A DNA stretch of 64,000 bases from Phyllostachys edulis (taxonomy: Eukaryota; Streptophyta; Magnoliopsida; Poales; Poaceae). Made by a program: the position numbers and the translations under genes. This document shows, piece after piece, positions 1 through 10,750 of this stretch. The stretch covers positions 11,752,115-11,816,114 of the forward strand of contig CM070550.1 in the NCBI GenBank assembly GCA_036346405.1, given 5' to 3'. Every line of letters begins with the position of its first letter. Position 1 is the first letter of the stretch. The notes below the pieces were generated by a model that saw nothing but the letters and a program-made list of their open reading frames with translations, was not told where the DNA came from and searched no databases.

Positions 1-1108
1 ACTCGACAGTGCATGACTAGTTTGTGCGCTGAAAATAATGCCGCAGTTTCTCGAAGACATGAGGAGGGCATATAGAAGTTTTGGACACGTGGGTAGCGCT
101 CCTTAGGGCGTGTAAAATTCACTTACGTAGTAAACCGATCGTTATGCGCTTTCACGTTCTCGACCGATCTCGCTCCTTTACTGTGGCATGGCAGCTAGAT
201 AAACTAAAAGCGTCTCTTCAAAGGCTGCGTTAGCCTCTTTCGACCACTCGAAACCCTCGTGTTTTCTTAGAAGTTTGAAAAAAGGTAATCCTTTTTCTCC
301 CAGCCGTGCGATGAAACGACTTAGAGCCGCCATGCACCCTGTGAGTTTCTGGACTTCTTTCTTCGTGGTCGGAGGGCACATTTGTACAATGACCTTTATC
401 TTTTCAGGATTTGCTTCGATTCCCCGTACAGAGACCAAGAATCCAAGCAATTTTCTTGAAGAGACCCCGAACACACACTTCTCAAGATTGAATTTTAAGC
501 GGTGCTTTCTGAGGTTGTCGAATGTTTCTTGCAAGTCTGAAATATAATTAAATTTCTTGATGCTTTTTACGACTAGATCGTCAACATAGGCTTCAAGATT
601 TCGGCCTAGTTGAGGTAAAAAAAGTCGATTGCATCAAGCGTTGAAAAGAAGCACCATCATTTTTTAGACCAAATGGCATTTTGATATAGCAAAAGATACC
701 AAATGGTGTAATGAATGCGGTCTTTTCTTCATCGTCTAGGCACATATTGATCTAGTGATAACCGGAATATGCATCTAGAAAACTTAATATTTCACAACTA
801 GCAGTAGAATCAACCAACTGATCGATGCGAGGTAAAAGAAAATCATCTTTTGGACAAGCTTTATTTAGATCAGTAAAGTTGACACACATACGCCACTTGC
901 CATTTGACTTCCTAACCATTACAAGGTTAGCCAACCACTTTGGGTGGTCGACTTCTCTTATAAAGCCTGCTTTAAGTAGCTTGTCCAATTCTGATTTGAT
1001 AGCATCTCGTTGATTAGGGGCAAATCTCCGTAATTTTTGTTTTACGGGTACTTTGTCAGGCCATAAAGCTAGCATGTGCTCGATCACCTCCCTGGGGACT
1101 TCGGGCAT
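1..1108 (-). pseudogene. gypsy reverse transcriptase / RNase H remnant
   Basis: Minus-strand frames encode the start of Tat-type reverse transcriptase: a PREVIEH segment, KLLKAGFIREVDHPKWL, SNGKWRMCVNFTDLNKACPKDDF and LSFLDAYSGYH. A stop (TAG at 753-751) follows YH. The YVDD active-site box survives further on, near 567-590 (LEAYVDDLVVK). The frame from 534 to 178 holds the connecting and RNase H start (ANPEKIK, LTGCMAALSRFIARL). Compared with the copy at 60270-61400, sequence is missing around 210-180, so RNase H is internally deleted as well as cut by the window edge. Host function is not expected. Confidence 0.88.
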
Positions 1109-1278
1109 GTCGGATGCTTGCCACGCGAAGACATCTGCGTTAGCTCGGAGGAAGGTGATGAGGTGTCTTCCTACTTAGGGTCGGAAGTATCCTCGATGAT
1201 CAGTCTTTGAAGGTTCCTCTGCGTCGGAGGAACCTCTTTGACTAGGTCGTTCGGCTTTAGTCTTGACTTTAGGCCGAC

Positions 1279-1743
1279 TTAGTAGTCGGTCGGCTTTTCT
1301 CGATTTGGTATCTGTCCAGCCATCTCGAGGGATTGACGGTCGCAGGTATGCGCCATATTCTTATCACAATGGATTGTGATCACTCCTTTGGGACCTGGCA
1401 TCTTAAGACATTGATACCCATAATGAGTTGCCATCAAGAATTTTGCCAATGTTGGTCGTTCGAGTATGCTGTTATATGTCGTATCGAAATCAACCACATC
1501 AAAGAAAATCTTCTCTGTCCTGAAATTACTTGGTGAACCAAATGTTAAAGGAAGAGAAACTTGACCAATAGGTTTGGCCGAAGACTCTGGTACAATACCA
1601 TGAAAAGAGTATCTTACCGGTCTTATCTTAGTCCTAGGTACCTGCATCTCGTCCAAGGCACTCGCAAACAGGATGTTTAACGAGTTACCACCATCAACTA
1701 ACACTCGATTGGCCCGACAGTTGTTGGTGGTGGGTTCGACCAT
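1279..1743 (-). pseudogene. gypsy aspartic protease region
   Basis: The minus-strand frame contains VLVDGGNSLNILFASALDEM, the retropepsin active-site region of Tat-type elements, with the catalytic aspartate in VDGG. It is followed by PIGQVSLPLTFGSPSNFRTE and a hydrophobic DVVDFDTTYNSILERPTLA segment, which corresponds to the second half of the fold. The matching stretch at 59622-60206 in the right-hand element aligns over its whole length. It would have been made as part of a Gag-Pol polyprotein. Stops separate it from both gag and RT here. Confidence 0.85.
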
Positions 1744-1856
1744 GATTGGATATCAACCAGGTCGAGTCGACGGAATCGGGCTGTCACCTTTCTCGAAGGA
1801 GATGGTGACTTCTGACCACTTCGGTAATTTATTGACGATAGGAGAGTCAATGGAGT

Positions 1857-4215
1857 TTACCTCACGTTCGACAGCTTTAAGCTGTCGCTTTGACTCGTAT
1901 GCCGATGATCCTCCATAGATGTGCTCCATGGTATGCTACGAATCTTGAAATGGCATCTCCTCGTCGTCATCGGCGTCTCACGACCACTCGCTTGCCCTAC
2001 CGCCGAGAGTGGGAAGTGGTCCTTCTTGTTGTAGTAGTCCTCGAGTTTCCGTTGGAAAACTCGGCAATTGCGAAGATCATGTCCTTCCTTTTTGCGGAAA
2101 GGACACCACCTAGGCTTGTCATTCTTCCGATCAGGGCGCTTACCTTTGCCTCGGTCAGAGTATGGTTTGGAACCACGTGGCTCCTTATCGTTTGTGGCCA
2201 AGACCTCCTTGGAACTGTCGGCTTGAGGTTTTTGACCCTTTGCCTTGTTCTTGAACTTCTTGGCCTTCTTCTCTTTCTTCTTGCTACCTTCGCCTAGCTC
2301 TCGAGGAATATTGTATTATCGATCGATGGTGTTGTTCCATTCGACTGCCTCAGAAGCAATCGCATATCGATCGGCCATCTCGAAGAGTTCAACAACGGTG
2401 GCAGGAGGGTTCAAAGCGATGTCCTCCGTTATCCTTCTGCTGCGGACTCCCTGTTTGAAGGCTCTGATAACAGATGAGTCAGAAACCTTCGAAATGGAAT
2501 TATGAACCTGACTGAAATGCCTGATGAATTGACGCAGGGTCTCATGGTCGTTCTGTCTCATCAGGTGCAGATCGTCCTCCTTTCCAGGGCGGTTGTAAGT
2601 GCCTTGGAAATTCGCCAGCAGAAGGTCGCAGAGGTGTTGCCACGAGTAGATCTACTCGAGTGGTTGATTTAATAGCCACAACCGAGCAGATCCTTCGAGC
2701 ACAGTTAGAAGGTAATTCGCCATTACATGCTCTCCTCCACCTGTTGCTCGGATAGCTGTTGTGTAGATCTGAAGGAATTCGATAGGATTTTGAGACCCAT
2801 CGAATTTCTCCATGTTTACTGGTCGAAAACGAGGCGGCTAGTAAACTGCCCGGAGGTCAGGTGCCCGACATCCGGTAATAACTTCCTGACGCCTTCTTTG
2901 CAGGAAAGAAGGGTTGATGTCACCAGGCGATCGTACTCGACGATACCCAGTGGCAGGTGGACCCGACCTATAGTAGGCCTCGGTCTTACGAGGGAAATAC
3001 TCCTCGTATTCTATCTGTTGCTGCAGATTTTTGTATCGAAGTGGTGATCGATCACCACTCCTGGAAGCTTGTTGATTGTCAGTCATTTGAGGGACTCTTC
3101 TCTGGGCAAGAGAACGATGCGACTTGTTGTTGCGCCGATTTCTACGCGGTGAATTGTTCAAACGACTGGTAGCTGAGGAAGTTGTACTGCTACGACTTCC
3201 TGAATGATGTTTGCGAGGGGACTCCAGTCTTGCCATCGTACTCTGAAGCCTTTGTGTGATCTCTTCAGCGAAGAAATCGTAGCCTAGTGCTCGAGCAGGC
3301 TCTTGAGTTGGATTCTCAAGCAAGTCGTTGATGTATTGGAGTTCTTGAGCTTCCTTTGACTGGTATTGAGCGTGCCCAGGCAGATTTTTCTGGGCGGCAA
3401 TCTTCCTTAGTCGAGCTGTCTCAAAATCAGATTCTTGAGACTATCTCAATGAAGCGCGATTATGTAGAGAATCTCCCTCACGCTCATCAGAGTGTTGGTC
3501 CTGTCCATCACCAGCGGTGCTCTTGCCATTGCCATGAGTGGGCGCAGTGTGTGATTTTCGGGGAGCGTCTCTACCTCGGTCTCTAGGAGAGTGATTTTTA
3601 TCCGAGGGAAGGATGAAGACCTCCCGTTGACGATCCCCACATTCACTAGAGGCCTCCCTGGTTGAGGAGTAGTCGAGAGACACCATCTGGCGACTTGGAG
3701 TAAACCCCTCCAGGAAGGGGAATTCTGGGTCATAACCGTCTCCATCTGCAGGTAGGTCCTGCGGAGGGATGGTCGAATTTGCAGGAAAAGCATGCTTGAT
3801 CCCATTCTCTGCGGGGTTAACCGGAGGGATAGGATCACCAGATGCTGATGAAGCTCCAGAATAATGGCTTCTAGAACTTGCCTTGCCAGATCGAACTGTC
3901 TTGGAGGGACTCGAACACTTGGAGGAAAAAAATCTCGTCGTGTTGTGAGTCTGCCTGGGTGCAGTCCTGTTTGTGATCGGATTGACCCTTTTCCTCGGAG
4001 AAAACCGGTTCCTCGGTCGGACGTATTGCTGTTGTGGGGGATAAGGATCCCTCCTCAACTCCATCGGTGGGATGATCTCCTGGAGAATGATCTCCGGAGA
4101 CAGCATCACCATCGGATGATACATCACTCGGCTCGTAGTTGAAATCGGCATCCATGTCGACGTCTGCGTAATCTGTCAAGTCGAACCAGTTCTCCTCGTT
4201 CTATTCTCCTGCCAT
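1857..4215 (-). pseudogene. gypsy gag (nonsense-mutated from codon 5)
   Basis: The likely gag ATG is at 4215-4213, matching the start of the sister gag at 57275. Here codon 5 is TAG, so translation would end after MAGE. Downstream the sequence reads NWFDLTDYADVDMDADFNYE in the same frame. Shorter frames then continue the protein: a basic low-complexity N-terminal part (4151-2838), the retrotransposon gag core with RQNDHETLRQFIRHFSQVHN (2561-2316), and a degenerate zinc-knuckle-like segment CPFRKKEGHDLRNC (about 2110-2070). There are several frameshifts. The encoded protein would have packaged the element RNA. Confidence 0.85.
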
Positions 4216-4268
4216 GAGTGCATGAGAATTGAAAAAAGAGAATGTGTTGACAAGAGATTACCGAAGAG

Positions 4269-4287
4269 TTCCCCACGAACGGCGCCA
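4269..4287 (-). other. retrotransposon primer-binding site
   Basis: On the minus strand TGGCGCCGTTCGTGGGGA begins two bases after the LTR terminus ACA. TGGCGCC is the tRNA acceptor-end complement used by Tat/Athila-type elements; which tRNA (Asn or Asp type) is not settled by this sequence. The same TGGCGCC sits at the same spacing in the right-hand element (57197). Confidence 0.8.
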
Positions 4288-4289
4288 AC

Positions 4290-5096
4290 TGTCGGTGTTT
4301 TAGAACCGATCTTACGTAAAGATTGTTTGATTCGGGGGTCTCCATGACTAAAATCACGCAGAGAGATTGACACGGAGATTTTTATACAGGTTCGGACCTT
4401 CTCCGGAGAGAATAATAACCCTACTCCTGTGTGTATGTATTAAGTATACTGGTTACAATCAGAAGAAAATGCTACGATTTTCCCTGCTACTCAGTATGTA
4501 TGTTCGATTGTATGTCTCTAATCCCCCTTTTTTCATTACCTCTGGCCATAGCCCTTTATAGTGTTCGTAGAGGTAGCCATTTCTCCAAGCCAAGAGGCGC
4601 CTCATCATTCCAAGTAATGGGCGCATTGTTGGTAGTAATCGTCGGGGTATTAACTCCTCCACGTCGCCTGGCAGTTTCTAGTCAGAGATAATAGTGTGTA
4701 ACGTACAGTTATTTTGGAGAATAACAGCGTATATTGTCTGCTTAGATTCCCTAATAAATTGGACATACTTGTCCGCAGGCTTTATTGATCATAGGGTGGT
4801 CGTAGCTGACTTAGTCGTAAAAGGGCTTACGACCATGAAGTAGTCGTGGAACAACTTACGACTTGGGGATAGTCGTAGAAGAACTTACGACTAGATGGTG
4901 ATCGTGAAAGACTTACGATCATGAAAGCAAATCGAGAAAGACTTACGACTATGAGGATGGTCGAGAAGAGCTTACGACCGGTGGTTGGCTTCTCCTTATG
5001 ATTATAAGGGTATACTCAAGAACTGTATGACGTCATATTCACCCATAATAAGAATTATAGATAAATAATAAAATAAGGTTTATTAGATCCTCGTCA
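4290..5096 (-). repeat. 5' LTR of the left gypsy element (807 bp)
   Basis: On the minus strand the LTR starts TGACGAGGATCTAATAAA (5096) and ends CACCGACA (4290), with TG...CA termini. It aligns along its length with the 909-bp LTR at 56286-57194. A TATAAAG box lies at 4560-4554 on the minus strand, in a region conserved with TATATAAA at 56934 in the other copy, so it is the probable U3/R promoter. The size difference between the two LTRs comes largely from the number of hairpin repeat units in U3 (about 6 here, 10 there). Confidence 0.88.
4812..4979 (-). repeat. tandem hairpin-unit array in LTR U3 (about 6 units)
   Basis: On the minus strand about six units of roughly 29 bp each contain a seven-base arm and its complement around a short loop, for example GATCGTAAG...CACGATC and AGTCGTAAG...TACGACT. 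Several units form near-perfect stems. The right-hand element has an expanded array of the same design at 56394-56683. Confidence 0.8.
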
Positions 5097-5114
5097 GACC
5101 CCTTTGGTCACGCC

Positions 5115-7126
5115 TAGGGATGGCAATTGTGCCCGATTACCTGCGTACCCGCAGGCGAATACCCTAATAGAGGTGGGTATGGGCATCTTTCTTTGCCCAC
5201 GGGTATAAAAACGGGCACAATTTCTTACCCATCGGGTAAACGGGCGCGGGCATGGGTAAACTTCACCCGTGCCCACTTCACCCGATTACCCGCCATCTAC
5301 ACTGACAGGTGGGACCCTCACTGAGTAAAAACTAAAACCCTAGCCCTCGCTTCCCACAATCCCACTTCATTCCAGCCGCCAGACCTCCTCCTGGACTCCC
5401 AAATCCCACTCCTCCCATCGCTCTTCCTCTTCCTCCCACTAGATCTCCTCCTGGGCTCCCTTCCAGGCCAACCGCGCCTCCCGGCCGCCGCCCTCCTCCC
5501 GGTCCACTGCGTCCTCCTCCTAGCCGTCCTCCTCCTGGTCCACCGCCTCCTCCCAGTCGCCGCCCTCCTCACATCCAGCCGTCGCCACTCCTGGACGAAG
5601 CCACCTCCATATCGGCAGATCCAGATCCAAGCCACCTCCAGATCGATAGATCCAGATCTGCCCCGTCCTCCTCCCGACTGACCACCGCCCCCGTTGGTCG
5701 CCTCCTCCCGCCCGGCCTCCTCCTCCTCAATAGATTGGGCCAGGGTTTCGTGAGGGATGCCGAAGAACAAGGGAAAGGGAGGCAAGAACCGCAGGCACAG
5801 GAAGAACAAGGCGGACGACGATAATCAGGAGCTGGTGTTCAAGGAGGACAGGCAGGACGCAGATGTTTCAAGAACGGCGCCGCCAGCGCTTGATGCATCG
5901 GCAGCACTAAGCGACTTTGCCACATCGTCCTCGTCGGCCTCGCGACTACCAGACGACAAGCTCTTGTCATCCTTTAACCTTCCTCCTGAAGCTCCTTTGG
6001 TGTCACCCTCCTGCTCTTGGGTGCTCATGGGCGCCGCCCGGCCGTGGCGGCTCCTCCCTGCGCCAAGCTCTCTCCCTGGCGGCCCGTGCCTCTGGCGCCG
6101 CTGCGCCCAGTGGTTCCGGCCAGGTGTGCGTGTTGTGCCCTCGCGGCTCCTCCCCTACGCCGCACTCCTGAACTGGCTCCCTCTTGGCCCGCCTCCCCTA
6201 GCCCAACGCCGCCTCCGGCCCCTCGGCTGCCTCATTCGGCCCGCTCCACTCCGGTCCAGCCTCACAAGACGCCGCCCTACCTCCATTTCTCCCCTTGGCG
6301 ATTGCCCCTGCTCTCCTATCTTCCCTTATGGTGATTTTAGTTTTCTTTTGTGTTAGCCTTGCTTCACTTTCTGACCAAAGGGAGCCCGGGAGTGTGGCGT
6401 CATCCTCGATTAGTAAGGGCGTGACTCATGAGAGAGACCACATATGTCTTCCTTTAGATTTGGATGTTGCTATTGGGGAAATTCTTTTTGATCTCATGAT
6501 TCTCTCTACAGTTTGGAGATTAATGATGATAATTCAATGCAATGTGACCGCTAGGGATAGTTGCCCTTCTGTATTATCTGACTGTTGTGCTTTTACATAA
6601 GGATGAACTGTGTATCCGAAGGAGTAACTCACAATGGTGTTGAATTCACTTTACATTGCTCTGGTCTAGCTGTTTGTACTCTGTTGCTACACTGGAAATT
6701 TCTAGTGAGTTTAGTCGTTTATGTGGTAATGGTGCGCCATATGTTATGTTGTGACTTTCTATCTTCATTGATGCAATTGGTGTTTCAAACTATCTTTATC
6801 TGCAATATCAGGGCATATGTTTGCTTGGTTCAGGCTGATAAGAATGTTATGATTGCATCTCACATTCTTCACCTTTCTTTTAGAAATTTTTGGTCCTATG
6901 GAAAATTACTCCTGATTGACCATTGATCTCAGTCACTTCATTGGCATGGGAGAGGTTCGCGGGTACATGGATATGCCCGCAGGCGACGGGTACCCATGGG
7001 CGACGGGTATTGGCGAGGTTCTTTGCCCGTCGTCCTTCGCGGGTATACCCGTGGGGGAAATCAGGGTCACGGGCATGGGTATGGGTGAGCACTACCCGTG
7101 CCCGCCGCGCCCGATTGCCATCCCTA
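5115..7126 (+). mobile_element. non-autonomous hAT transposon carrying an eIF1A gene fragment (2012 bp)
   Basis: The termini are TAGGGATGGCAATTGTGCCC (5115) and, reversed from 7126, TAGGGATGGCAATCGGGC. Subterminal GGGTAC/ACCCGC motifs are rich on both sides. The flanking 8-bp target copies are GTCACGCC (5107-5114) and GTCATGCC (7127-7134), 7 of 8 identical, as expected for hAT. No transposase frame is present. The interior is a GC-rich leader-like stretch (5330-5756), a translation-factor start codon region (5757) and non-coding DNA to 6900. A hAT with the same ends and no transposase lies at 23124-23955. This element is a gene-capture (Pack-type) hAT. Confidence 0.88.
5757..5855 (+). pseudogene. 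captured 5' coding fragment of translation initiation factor eIF1A
   Basis: From ATG 5757 the frame starts MPKNKGKGGKNRR and continues to ADDDNQELVFKED. This is the very conserved basic N-terminal tail of eukaryotic eIF1A, the small factor that binds the 40S A site during scanning. About 33 codons match; then the frame runs on (to 6356) into sequence with no eIF1A likeness, so the OB fold is absent. The upstream bases GGGCCAGGGTTTCGTGAGGG look like a native 5' leader, which suggests leader plus first codons were taken together. It sits wholly inside a hAT. A function is unlikely, but a chimeric 199-residue ORF could be translated. Confidence 0.8.
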
Positions 7127-7330
7127 GTCATGCCACCAGTGGTGGCAAAACAACGCGAGCGTCATAGGATAAGTCCGCTAAATAGCACTTTTGGTCACGC
7201 CACTGATCATAGCATGGCCAAACAATACTGTCATGCCACGAGTGGTGGCGTGACAAGAGCTCACCCTAGATATGGACCAGCGTGATAGCGTTGTTTTGTC
7301 ACGCCATAGATGGTGACGTGACCAAAGAGG

Positions 7331-8260
7331 TTAGAATTGGAAATAAAGTGCGTCAGAGGTTAACTTTAAAATAAATTTTTAAAAAAGATTAATTAATAAA
7401 AAAAATTGGCTGACCGCGCGTGCGGTCTGGTCAGAAGCTAACCGGAGCAGTGTGAAATTGCGAGCTCGCACGACCACTCGCGGGCCGCGGCGTTGATGAT
7501 ACGGCCAGTCAAACGGGAACGGGAGGACGGAGGACGGCGTGAGTGCGCGACATCTCGCTGCTGAGAAACGATTCCCCGCCGAAACACGCAGGTGAAAGGT
7601 CTACGGAATAACTACTACTTTGACATGCCGACCACTCTTTCTCCATGGCAAAACGGCAGACATTGATACCAGCCGTTGCAGCAGGATACATTATTGATAC
7701 GTGAACTGATTCTAATGTATCGATCAAGTCGTGCTATATACTCAAGTTGCTGGCAAGTGTGGCCGGCATTTCTCTAGGCGTGATGTCTTGTCAGCACTGG
7801 AAAATCGTTGCATCACTGCATTATGTAAACACGAATCTTTCATGCATCGTAGGGCCCGGTACTTGCACGGAGTATGATGTTGGCCGGGGTCCACATGCGA
7901 AATGTGTTTCTGCACCAGCCGGACAGCAGAATATTGGAACTTCAATACTTACATCATCCTACACCTTGCCGAGTGCCGCCAAACACCACCACGCCAACAA
8001 TTAACCCGGGCCCACATCCTCCCGTCACTGATCAGTGATGACACACATTTAGTTGCTGATCGGAAAGTTTGCAGTCGTCAAGGCCGCCGGATCGAAAAAT
8101 AATACTCACACCGGACTTTTTTTTTCTTCACGTCTGAGTACTACCGTAAAAACTGCAGCAAGTTATTGTAGAAAATAAACTGAAAATTTTCGAAAAACAG
8201 AACGATTCTTCTCACCGTTGGATTAAAATCGTATGACTAATATCCTCTCTTTCTCTCACC
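7331..8260. other. intergenic, no gene seen
   Basis: This is mixed-composition DNA with only short unsupported frames. An AT-rich patch (7365-7405) precedes a GC-rich patch (7410-7560). Nothing recognisable was found until the TATA box at 8261. Confidence 0.5.
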
Positions 8261-8268
8261 TATATAAA
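8261..8268 (+). promoter_or_regulatory. TATA box upstream of a CACTA-split leader
   Basis: TATATAAA is followed by a C/A-rich, leader-like stretch (ACCCTCACACACTAAAAC and on to CCCGCC). The CACTA element begins at 8327, about 59 bp after the TATA box. On the far side of the CACTA a similar C-rich stretch leads within 18 bp to an ATG at 18854, so this box may be the original promoter of that ORF. Confidence 0.5.
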
Positions 8269-8326
8269 CCCTCACACACTAAAACTAATCCATCTCCACC
8301 TCCCACATCCAGCCCTCGCCCCCGCC

Positions 8327-9410
8327 CACTACCGGAGACGGCTTCTTTGCCGAGTGTCCCATACTTTGCCGAGGAGTGCTTTTTATCGGGCACTCGGCAA
8401 AGGCTATTGCCGAGTGCGGATATAAAGAACTTCGGCAAACACCGGCACTCGGCAGAGATGGTTTCCGAGTGCCGAGCACTCGACAAACAAATACACTCGG
8501 CAAATAGATGGTTTGCCGAGTGTCGCACACTCAAGAAACCGTAAACAACGTGCAAAGGGCACCACTGATTAACAATGGCGTAGCTGTTAACCCTTTGCCG
8601 AGTCTTCTCTCGACACTTTCGGCAAGAGAGCTCCTTTGCGAGTGTCTTATCGACACTTTCGGCAAAGAGGCTATTTTTCTTAGAGTGTCATTTTTGCACA
8701 CTCTTGCAAACCATAGAAAAACAAAAGAATACATCCAAACTTTTTCTGAGATTCTTCATACAATACAGTCTCCATGTGACAACTGTGGCACATTTCTCAC
8801 TTTTTTATCATTTCTTTACATATGATTTCAATGACATTGACAAGTTTCATGGATAATTCAAATTATCGCTTGCTTTTCATTGAATAATGAAAACAACTGA
8901 ATGGAAAAATCGTATTCATGTTTATTGAGTAAGATGTTCAAATTAACGGAACAGACCGTTAATTTGAACATTATTGCTAAATAACATGAATATCAACTTT
9001 CCATTCAGTTTTTTTTAAATTATATTGAATGACTAGCGAAGTCTTATAATCATGAATTATCTTGGGAAAATGTCATGATATAATTGAAATAAATTAAAGA
9101 AATATAGAAAAAGTAGCGCAAGTTGTCACGCCACGATGGAACATGCAAACCTGTAGAAAATGAGGAATACATGACAACTTTTGGAGATTCAAAAGTTTGC
9201 GAAAAAATAGGCGTGACGAGTGTCAAAATTGACACTCTAAGAAGACAAGTTTTGCCGAGTGTCGAGAAGACACTCTAAGAAGGAGTTTTGCCGAAAGTGT
9301 CATGAGAAGACTTTCGAAGAAAGAATTTAAAAGTTTTTAAAAACCTAGAAAAAGCTCTTGCCGAAAGTGCGGACGGGGCACTCGAAAAAGCAAGGGATTT
9401 AACCCCCTGG
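8327..9410. repeat. CACTA left subterminal repeat array
   Basis: GCCGAGTG / CACTCGG units and degenerate forms such as GCCGAAAGTG recur in direct and inverted orientation from 8340 to 8690, and again from 9215 to 9395. These are the usual binding sites for the TNPA-type accessory protein. An AT-rich stretch holding a hairpin (8896-9009) separates the two blocks. Confidence 0.85.
8896..9009. repeat. long imperfect palindrome inside the CACTA end
   Basis: The centre is GTTCAAATTAACGG, AACAGA, CCGTTAATTTGAAC (8936-8969), perfect 14-bp arms around a 6-bp loop. The arms continue imperfectly outward to ACTGAATGG (8896) and CCATTCAGT (9001-9009), about 53 bp each side. It could be a small fold-back MITE. 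No clear target duplication was found. Confidence 0.7.
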
Positions 9411-9821
9411 CCGCGAGTGCTGACCACACGCACGGCATGAACACACGCTTGGCTTAACCCGCCACGGCTGCAAAGAACGCACAGCCGTTGCCGCCCGCGG
9501 CCCGCCCCGCCGCGCACACCCACACATGCCGCCCGCCATGCCCGCCGCCGCACGCCGCCAGCGCCCGCCGCCACGCCGCCTTGCCCGCCACGCCGCCTTG
9601 CCAAGGCCTGCCAGCCGCCATGCCCGCGCCGCCGCCACGCCCGCCGCCAGAACCTAGCAGCGCATCCGTTCCCGTCTCTCCACGCCCGCCTCCACGCGCG
9701 CCTCCGGCAAATCCGTTGCCTCTCCAAGCGCCGGTATAACCTTGTTAAATCGTTACTTCTTTGATGTTTTGCTTTTTGTAGAGTTCTCAATATGCTTAGT
9801 CATCTTTTGTTTCTTGGTCAG

Positions 9822-9956
9822 ACCGAGGTTAATTTCCTGGGGCAGCTAAGGCATCCAAATCTAGTAAAGTTGATTGGATATTCTTTGTGAAGATGAGCAC
9901 AGTCGCTTGTCTATGAGTTCATGTTTCGAGGAAGTCTAGAAAACCACTTATTTCAA
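9822..9956 (+). pseudogene. captured exon of a receptor-like cytoplasmic kinase
   Basis: An acceptor-like TTTCTTGGTCAG precedes the segment, and a donor-like AAGTAATAC follows it. Between them the frames read EVNFLGQLRHPNLVKLIGY and, after shifts, VYEFMFRGSLENHLFQ. These are the alpha-C/beta-4 and hinge regions of plant RLCK-VII (PBS1-like) Ser/Thr kinases. At least two frameshifts and an in-frame TGA near 9888 break it. Only this exon was recognised; catalytic loop and activation segment were not found nearby. It lies inside the CACTA between the left repeats and TNP2, as expected of gene-fragment transduplication. Confidence 0.75.
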
Positions 9957-10618
9957 GTAATACTTCTCTTGCCCTTCCCTTGCATGATATCATTCTTGAT
10001 AGTTTCGTGGCACCATATTCTTACACATTTTCACATTCTCTAATGCCATTGATATTGATAAGAATCCTAAAGTTCTCATAGTGTTGAAATAGAATTATGT
10101 TGTTTTCTATTAAGTATTGTCTTTGTGATATATATTGGGAAACGATTACTAGTAGAATCGATTGTGATTTCATTTCAACTTCAAATTTGAGGGCTTGGAA
10201 ATTTTATGTTTATCCAATAAACAAGTGATTTCCACATGTAATCGGGTTAATCGCTAGTCTGCGCACTTCGCAGAGAATTTGGTCATTTGATTTCATTGTG
10301 CTATTGTTGGAAATTTTATTTATGAGTTGTATTCAACTTTTCTAAAGTTACCTTTTAATTATCCAAACTATTTCTAACTTGCCCATAGCTCAAAGAAATG
10401 AATGATTCTTCACTTGGTAAACCGCCTAGTTTGCTTGGTTATGGGTGGTAACCGGTGGTTACCATCAAATTCTCGATTCCCAATTAGTCCTTTTATGGCT
10501 TCTTTTTATTTCTCAAGAGACAAATCCAATTTATAACCAATGCTACAATTTATTTCCAAATTTGACCCTTTTGGCAACGCTGACCGTGAAGGCATGGCAA
10601 AAAATGCTGCTAGGCCAA

Positions 10619-10750
10619 TAATTTTGGCGTGGCAGGTGGTGTCACATAGGACATTCCGGCCAACTTTGAGAGAGTGGTGCCACGTTGGACAGGCTGCCAC
10701 ATCAGAAATGCTGGTGTGGCAGACTAGTTGTGCCACGCCAAACTTTATGG
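10619..10750. repeat. inverted-repeat MITE-like insert in the CACTA
   Basis: TTTGGCGTGGCA (about 10624) and its inverse TGCCACGCCAAA (about 10731) face each other about 95 bp apart. Further TGGCA/TGCCA motifs lie between them. The end style resembles the TGGTCACGCC element around 5099-7330. Target duplication is not clear. Confidence 0.4.

Larger units (their letters stand above)
1..5096 (-). mobile_element. Ty3/gypsy LTR retrotransposon (Tat-type), truncated by window start
   Basis: Read on the minus strand, the order is LTR (5096 to 4290), primer-binding site, gag, protease, reverse transcriptase and part of RNase H, which runs off the window at base 1. The order protease-RT and the style of the RT and protease motifs match the Tat/Retand (RIRE2-like) lineage of Ty3/gypsy elements. 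The reading frames are broken many times, so this copy is not autonomous. The element at 56286-64000 is the same family in the opposite orientation. The second LTR and the integrase lie outside the window, so no target-site duplication can be checked. Confidence 0.9.
5099..7330. repeat. small inverted-repeat element (about 212 bp) split by a hAT
   Basis: The pieces 5099-5114 and 7127-7330 form one element once the hAT at 5115-7126 and its duplicated 8-bp target are removed. The left end reads CCTTTGGTCACGCC and continues as ACCAGTGGTGGCAAAACAA. The right end, reversed, reads CCTCTTTGGTCACGTCACC and continues to a similar GACAAAACAACGC. Ends of this style (TGGTCACGCCA) recur as fragments at 7190-7250 and 9127. 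There is no coding capacity. Its superfamily and target duplication were not resolved. Confidence 0.55.

Noticed and set aside
4800..4980. Possible CRISPR-like array of regularly spaced repeats
   Set aside because: Units are contiguous hairpins without unique spacers, lie inside an LTR, and the genome is a plant.
9275..9790. 171-codon minus-strand frame in the CACTA element
   Set aside because: Arg/Ala/Gly-rich product of a GCCGCC low-complexity stretch with no domain.
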